DNA of 64,000 nucleotides, taken from Sphagnum compactum. Its lineage: Eukaryota; Bryophyta; Sphagnopsida; Sphagnales. Under the pieces are notes generated by a model that worked only from the letters and a program-made list of their open reading frames with translations, had not been told where the DNA came from and did not search any database. The position numbers were made by a program, and so were the translations under genes. This document shows positions 62,701-64,000 of the stretch, in pieces (position 1 is the first letter of the stretch; each line of letters starts with the position of its first letter). Where the stretch lies: contig OZ234501.1 of the NCBI GenBank assembly GCA_965153455.1, positions 2,418,001 through 2,482,000 of the forward strand, written 5' to 3'.

Positions 62701-64000
62701 TTTGGATTGAATGGATCAAATTTTGTTCAATTATGTGGTCCTTCCAAAGCTCAAAAGAATATGAAGAATATGGATTTTATTGGGCCACATAATGAAGCCA
62801 ATTGAACTTGCAATCATTCCCATCAAATACAATGGGTTGAGAATAATTACTTTATATTTTACTATTTACATTGCAAGATGATAATTTTTTTTGTCAAGTT
62901 GGGTTTTTATTCTTTTTTTATTGTTCCATTTGTGTATTAAGAGTTAGTTGAGGATTTAACTTGCATTGATTAATATTACTTTCTTAAATTACAAGTTGTA
63001 TTGGTAATTGCTATTATTTAATCCCATATTTCATGTGGGTAAAAAACAATAAAAGGAACCACAGTGACCAAGGTCAGAGTCTTTACCAAGGACTGCATTT
63101 TACACGTGTCCTACATGTATTGGTCTATTAAATATCAAAATTATATTATAATTATAATTTTTGGGACTAGATATTAATATTGAAATTAAACATGATTCAT
63201 ATTATAATTAAAATAAATAAATTGCATGAGGACCTAGATTATAATCAAATGCATAATTTTGTTTTTAACTAAGATGACAAATTTTGGACTTTTTTGACCA
63301 TTAAGGACGTTCAAAATCAAAATCAACAACATCCATTAAAAGAATTCAATACATGTGCATTTAAAAATATAAACACATGTGGCCCTTCTTATGAAGTATA
63401 TTAGAGCCCAAAATAAATTTGAGAACATTTGATAAAGGTTTGAATAACAAAAAAACATGTTCAAATTTTTAAGTCTTTAAAAGAACCTTGTCAACAAGTG
63501 TTTTGTGTATGATAAAGGACTCTAATAACATAATAAAATGACTCCAAATTCTTGGGAGTCCAATTTCATGAGCACCAAAACATAATTACGAATTATGGAT
63601 AAATAATTCATTAAATATAATTAATTTTCAAAGTAATGTAAATGCAGTTTTAAGCATTGTCAACACCTTCATTGGCTCCTTTTATTGTGGATGTACCCAT
63701 GTGTTTAAACTACAATGGAAAAAATTACATTGGCCACAAAAGTTGTTAATTTTACTTGTAGCAAAGCAGATTCTTGAGAGGCATTTCAAGGCAACTATTT
63801 TTACATGTCCTAATCTATTGTGCAAGTGATCCACTTCCAAAAGAATTTTTTTGATTTCATTTCCAATTCTAAGCTAGAAATTTAAATGAATATAGGGTAT
63901 TAAACTTGGATGCAAACAAAAAGTGTGACTAAATATAAGGTGATTGAAATATGTGGATATAACAATTTTCAAATTCAAATAAAAATTTAAAAATTTTCAA
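59793..64000. other. Terminal AT-rich spacer, no gene supported
   Basis: A CTCAC/CTCTC-rich stretch lies at about 59925-60045 and a G-rich tract at 61021-61047. Otherwise this is AT-rich DNA with short domain-free frames, the longest at 62121-62384 being Asn-rich as expected for AT-rich non-coding DNA. Confidence 0.5.

Overview
This is a nuclear genomic window from a land plant. The evidence is spliced genes with GT-AG introns, plant-type gene families (CAMTA, a DOXC 2-oxoglutarate dioxygenase, the 26S proteasome ATPase RPT5), TTTAGGG telomere-type repeats and many transposon fossils in AT-rich spacer. The mixture of short, well-kept genes with LINE and hAT debris would fit a fern or another large-genome seed-free plant. 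That placement is an inference, and the genus cannot be read from the sequence.

Layout. 1.2-1.6 kb (+): small secreted cysteine-rich protein with an SH3b-like core. 1.7-3.7 kb: minisatellite, a tandem duplication carrying a CACTA-type MITE, and the first copy of a dispersed repeat (called R1 here). 4-11 kb: AT-rich spacer with a decayed reverse transcriptase (7.6-8.4 kb) and a second CACTA MITE. 11.2-13.5 kb (+): four-exon 2OG-Fe(II) dioxygenase with a TIR element in intron 3. 17.0-20.7 kb (-): complete, intronless CAMTA transcription factor with a GA-rich leader and CpG-rich 5' region. 22.3 kb: third CACTA MITE. 26.6-27.8 kb (-): three-exon coiled-coil protein of unknown function. 34.0-37.9 kb (-): complete ten-exon RPT5, with a tandem R1 repeat in intron 1. 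38.5-40.7 kb (+): 5'-truncated LINE with stop codons. 42.2-43.7 kb (+): fossil hAT-like transposase. 46-47.5 kb: R1 cluster and a second LINE fragment. 48-64 kb: AT-rich repeat-dominated spacer with a higher-order minisatellite at 55.7-56.1 kb and no convincing gene.

The genes do not form a pathway or operon. CAMTA is a Ca2+/calmodulin-responsive regulator, RPT5 is a housekeeping proteasome subunit, and the dioxygenase belongs to a specialised or hormone-metabolism superfamily. I found no evidence for a new multi-gene system. The most unusual items are the secreted SH3b-like protein, the intronless CAMTA, the unrecognised coiled-coil gene, the CACTA MITE whose empty target site lies next to it, and the minisatellite with a four-unit higher-order period.
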